A DNA stretch of 64,000 bases from positions 8,494,001-8,558,000 of the forward strand of contig OX377202.1 in the NCBI GenBank assembly GCA_947396885.1, in the 5' to 3' direction. The notes beneath the pieces were generated by a model that made no database searches, was not told the origin of the DNA, and saw only the letters and a program-made list of their open reading frames with translations. Shown one piece after another: positions 62,890 through 64,000 of this stretch. The DNA is from Heligmosomoides polygyrus polygyrus. Taxonomy: Eukaryota > Nematoda > Chromadorea > Rhabditida > Heligmosomidae. The position numbers and the translations under genes were made by a program. Positions within the stretch are counted from its first letter, which is position 1. The number at the start of each line of letters is the position of its first letter.

Positions 62890-64000
62890 AGGTGTCAGAA
62901 GTGAACAAACCAATCCGGAGGAGCAGGTAGCGTGTTCATGTGACATTGGCTAATGACTGCAGTGGAATCTCTTATTCCAGTACGCTCCAGAATTAATAGT
63001 CGCTCCGCTCGCTACCCGCATAGGTGGTTAGCGAGTGCTGGGGAGCCCTTGAGTTCTTCAGCTTCGAAGAAATTGCACTTGTTCTTCTGCTCGAAGTGCA
63101 CACTGACGTCAGCCGAAGCTTCCTCTGAAGGGTGCTGGAACAGAAGACCACCCTGCTAGATTGAGACGAATATGAGTTACGCCATCTGGGACCTGATTTT
63201 ATAAATGATTAAATCCGCGGGTGTGCATGGGGGTATAAGGGGTAGATATACCCACGATGAAGCACTCATCTCCACCCTTTATCTTATCTCTTTAGCCTAA
63301 CAATGGGGATTTAACTGTTAGTGATTGCGGCCCCTGGTTTCTTCGACCATACACATAGGTCTCCTGGTTTGACTTGAAGGTGGCATATATCAGTGCTTGG
63401 TGGTTCTTCCATTTGATCGTTGCTCCTCTTTTTCTAGTTGAAAATCTTATTTTTTTAGCGAAGAAACCCAAATTGCACAAGAAGGGAAACAAAGCAGTAA
63501 GATACGCATCGTTACTGACATCCTCAGATAAGAATAGTTGTATAGTAAAAATAGTCTAAAAATATTGCAACATGTTTACAAGCGGAAGCAAGGCTGAAGA
63601 AAAAATGGTTACAAAAGTTAAAGATCAGCGGGCTGATCACTTGTTGAAGCCTAACTGTACTCAGAGGTGGAAAGCCCTGGCCTTCTACAGCTAGGACAAA
63701 CGACTAAAGATTTCCGAAAGCAATATTGAAGGACTCACTACATAGCAGCAATACATTCTCGAGGGACACCAGCCGCTGACGTCTTCTGCCGGCAAATGGA
63801 CGTGCTCACTTTCACATGGTAATTCAAGACGATGGCAAATCGGGGATCTGGCAATTAACTGCCCACGTCTTGGTTAGGCGAATGTGCTTAATAATCGTGT
63901 AGGAGCGCAATTAGTCATACAGATGAACCGGGGACATAAGGCGGCAACACCTGAAAAGGCCCGCAGGTGGGAGTATTTGCTACGGCCTCAACTGCAGGTC
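62890..64000. other. unassigned right edge
   Basis: A stretch at 63185-63345 has GGGACCTGATTTTATAAATG and GGGGTATAAGGGGTAGATATACCCACG, with ATTGCGGCCCC near its end. It is a likely further member of the GATTCATCAA group. The rest, with minus frame 63292-63492, is not recognised. Confidence 0.35.

Overview
The window looks like nuclear DNA of a nematode, most plausibly a strongylid (hookworm-like, clade V) species. This is inferred from the repeat types (CR1 and RTE LINE tails, several mariner families, maT elements), from short introns with TTTCAG acceptors, and from a neuromedin-U/pyrokinin-type receptor gene. No marker names the species. One 200-N assembly gap lies at 17612-17811.

Genes are scarce. 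The only convincing host gene is a G-protein-coupled neuropeptide receptor on the minus strand, with four exons between 20842 and 22832. They cover the N-terminus to just after TM4; the exons for TM5-TM7 are not visible. A second, weak multi-exon candidate lies at 11420-12597 on the plus strand. Nearly everything else recognisable is a mobile element or its remains.

The commonest repeat is a tRNA-derived SINE of about 295 bp, called SINE-A here. It has an A box near its start, a B-box-like block about 43 nt later and a CCTTTATCCTTTATCC tail instead of poly(A). I count about 30 whole or partial copies on both strands; at least eight have 8-17 bp target-site duplications. A second family (family B) carries a 74-nt tRNA-like cloverleaf inside an imperfect hairpin.

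Autonomous-type elements are all broken: a 4.0-kb CR1 LINE (6644-10649), a second CR1 (13780-16160), several 3' RTE tails, a Ty3/gypsy reverse-transcriptase relic (34390-35140), a Penelope-like GIY-YIG fragment (55551-55889), at least eight mariner copies of several lineages, and two near-complete maT-like DD37D elements (53404-54683 and 60952-62239).

Nested insertions give a relative chronology: CR1 within RTE; family B within mariner; a hAT-type 97-bp MITE within family B; RTE within mariner; SINE-A within MITEs; a 1501-bp Mutator-type element with 91-bp inverted repeats within SINE-A; and SINE-A within a long-inverted-repeat MITE within a Penelope-like inverted repeat. No bacterial features, CRISPR arrays or rRNA genes were seen.
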